The notes beneath the pieces were generated by a model. That model was not told where the DNA came from. It searched no databases and saw nothing but the letters and a program-made list of their open reading frames with translations. From IMG/VR virus record IMGVR_UViG_3300024255_001495, positions 1 through 20,377 of that record: a DNA stretch of 20,377 bases; one strand, 5' to 3'. Below are positions 19,586 to 20,377 of this stretch, piece after piece (within the stretch, counting starts at the first letter, position 1; every line of letters begins with the position of its first letter). Position numbers and translations under genes: made by a program. Source of the DNA: a virus.

Positions 19586-20377
19586 GTGGATACTCCTACG
19601 TATAATTCTGAAGGCTTGCAGACTTGGAAACCTCAGCCTGGTGAACACTACAAATTAGGTCTAAAGCAGCGTGAAAGCTACGGCGGAATTATTGCGGCAG
19701 TTAAAGATGCTTTAGCCGTTACTAGCTGTGGTGTAACCAAAGCATACCCCCATAACTTTGCTGGCATTATTGCTGCTATTGAAGACCTAGCAGATTGTAT
19801 AGGTGGTGCTAATAATATTGACATTGGAACATACCCACCGGGTTGGGAAATCATCATTAACCCTGATGGGTCAATTGAAGGTAATTGGACTGAGCTTCCA
19901 GACGATGGTAATTTATGGTTTGATACTAGACAGGGTCGTCTGTTCGTATCAATCGATGGTCAGTACTGGCAGACCAACGGTGGTGACGGACTGGCATATG
20001 TAGGCAACAGTGTTCCGCAACAGCAAGCAGTCATTGGTTCTACTTGGTATGATACATATAACAACATCCTGTATGTATGGACTGATGCTGGATTATGGGA
20101 AGCAGTAAAGGGTGCTGAAGATGTAGCACAAACAACCGCTACTTTACCTCTAGCATTTAAATCACGACTGACCTCAGGTGGTGGCGGTGGAGCACGCATC
20201 CTCCCTGATGATTTTCCGACATCAGATAACTTTCCTTCAGTTTTACCTCCGTTAGATTTAACGGCACAGAATGTACAAGCTGATTACAACGAGTGGCTGC
20301 TGTGGGCGCTGCTGCGTGTAGGAGAAGCAACTGAATACAACACCATTAACTTTGGTCCTAATCCACCACCTGAAGAT
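19586..20377 (+). CDS. Tail-fibre-like protein, 3' end beyond the window
   Basis: From GTG 19586 the frame is open for 264 codons to the window edge, so the gene is partial. GTG 19586 is chosen because it lies 25 nt after TACAAT. Residues 32-45 (YGGIIAAVKDALAV) and 59-70 (AGIIAAIEDLAD) form an internal repeat. Residues 108-131 (GNLWFDTRQGRLFVSIDGQY and following) and 151-174 (GSTWYDTYNNILYVWTDAGL and following) are two copies of a strand-turn-strand unit with the pattern x-W-[FY]-D-x-x-x-x-x-L-[FY]-V. I associate this unit with cyanophage tail fibres. Residues 198-202 are a glycine run. Host binding is the likely role, by analogy. Confidence 0.75.
   Translation, partial: MDTPTYNSEGLQTWKPQPGEHYKLGLKQRESYGGIIAAVKDALAVTSCGVTKAYPHNFAGIIAAIEDLADCIGGANNIDIGTYPPGWEIIINPDGSIEGNWTELPDDGNLWFDTRQGRLFVSIDGQYWQTNGGDGLAYVGNSVPQQQAVIGSTWYDTYNNILYVWTDAGLWEAVKGAEDVAQTTATLPLAFKSRLTSGGGGGARILPDDFPTSDNFPSVLPPLDLTAQNVQADYNEWLLWALLRVGEATEYNTINFGPNPPPED

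Noticed and set aside
1-20377. CRISPR array, tRNA gene or insertion sequence
   Set aside because: No regularly spaced direct repeats with unique spacers, no cloverleaf-like segment in the short gaps, and no transposase or terminal inverted repeats were seen. All tandem repeats are within coding frames.

Overview
The window is a late/structural stretch of a tailed double-stranded DNA phage (Caudoviricetes). Three proteins anchor this: a complete large terminase, a portal protein and a major capsid protein of HK97/N4-gp56-like appearance. The host is most likely a cyanobacterium. This is inferred from a full-length sigma-70 factor that reads like a cyanobacterial group 2 factor, and from tail-fibre repeats of a type I associate with cyanophages. 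No ribosomal, metabolic, integrase, lysis or replication gene is visible, so lifestyle cannot be decided here.

Layout. (1) 1-101: the start of a leftward gene that leaves the window, and a divergent promoter region. (2) 102-3301: a hendecad-repeat coiled-coil protein, a candidate small terminase, a small basic protein and the large terminase. (3) 3347-6356: three consecutive proteins that share five copies of a helix-plus-beta-repeat module. (4) 6401-9197: the portal, and a scaffold-like protein whose start lies inside the portal gene, so 515 bp are coded in two frames. (5) 9263-11786: two small proteins, the sigma factor and an unknown protein. (6) 11779-12773: a two-gene leftward island with an HNH homing-type endonuclease. 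(7) 12882-14742: the major capsid protein, a probable capsid accessory protein and a strong intrinsic terminator. (8) 14777-19550: an HhH protein, a glycine-zipper protein, a possible connector and four further probable virion proteins, the last with a SWIM-like zinc motif. (9) 19586-20377: the start of a tail-fibre-like gene that runs off the right edge.

Expression logic. Almost every gene that begins a new unit has a TANAAT-like hexamer (TAGAAT, TACAAT, TAAAAT, TATAAT, TAGACT, TATAGT or TATAAC) ending 22-26 nt before its start codon. These units usually lack a convincing Shine-Dalgarno sequence. Genes inside units instead overlap the previous stop (TAATG) or carry SD-like sequence (AAGGAG before the scaffold, AGGAG after the capsid gene). 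Only the sigma-factor gene also has a consensus -35 box (TTGACA, 18-bp spacer). A simple model is that host polymerase starts sigma synthesis and the phage sigma then reads the -10-only promoters of the many small late units. This is inference from spacing and motif, not from data.

Most small proteins between 9263 and 17790 are not recognised. They are described by composition and context only. There is no gene-free stretch longer than about 110 bp.
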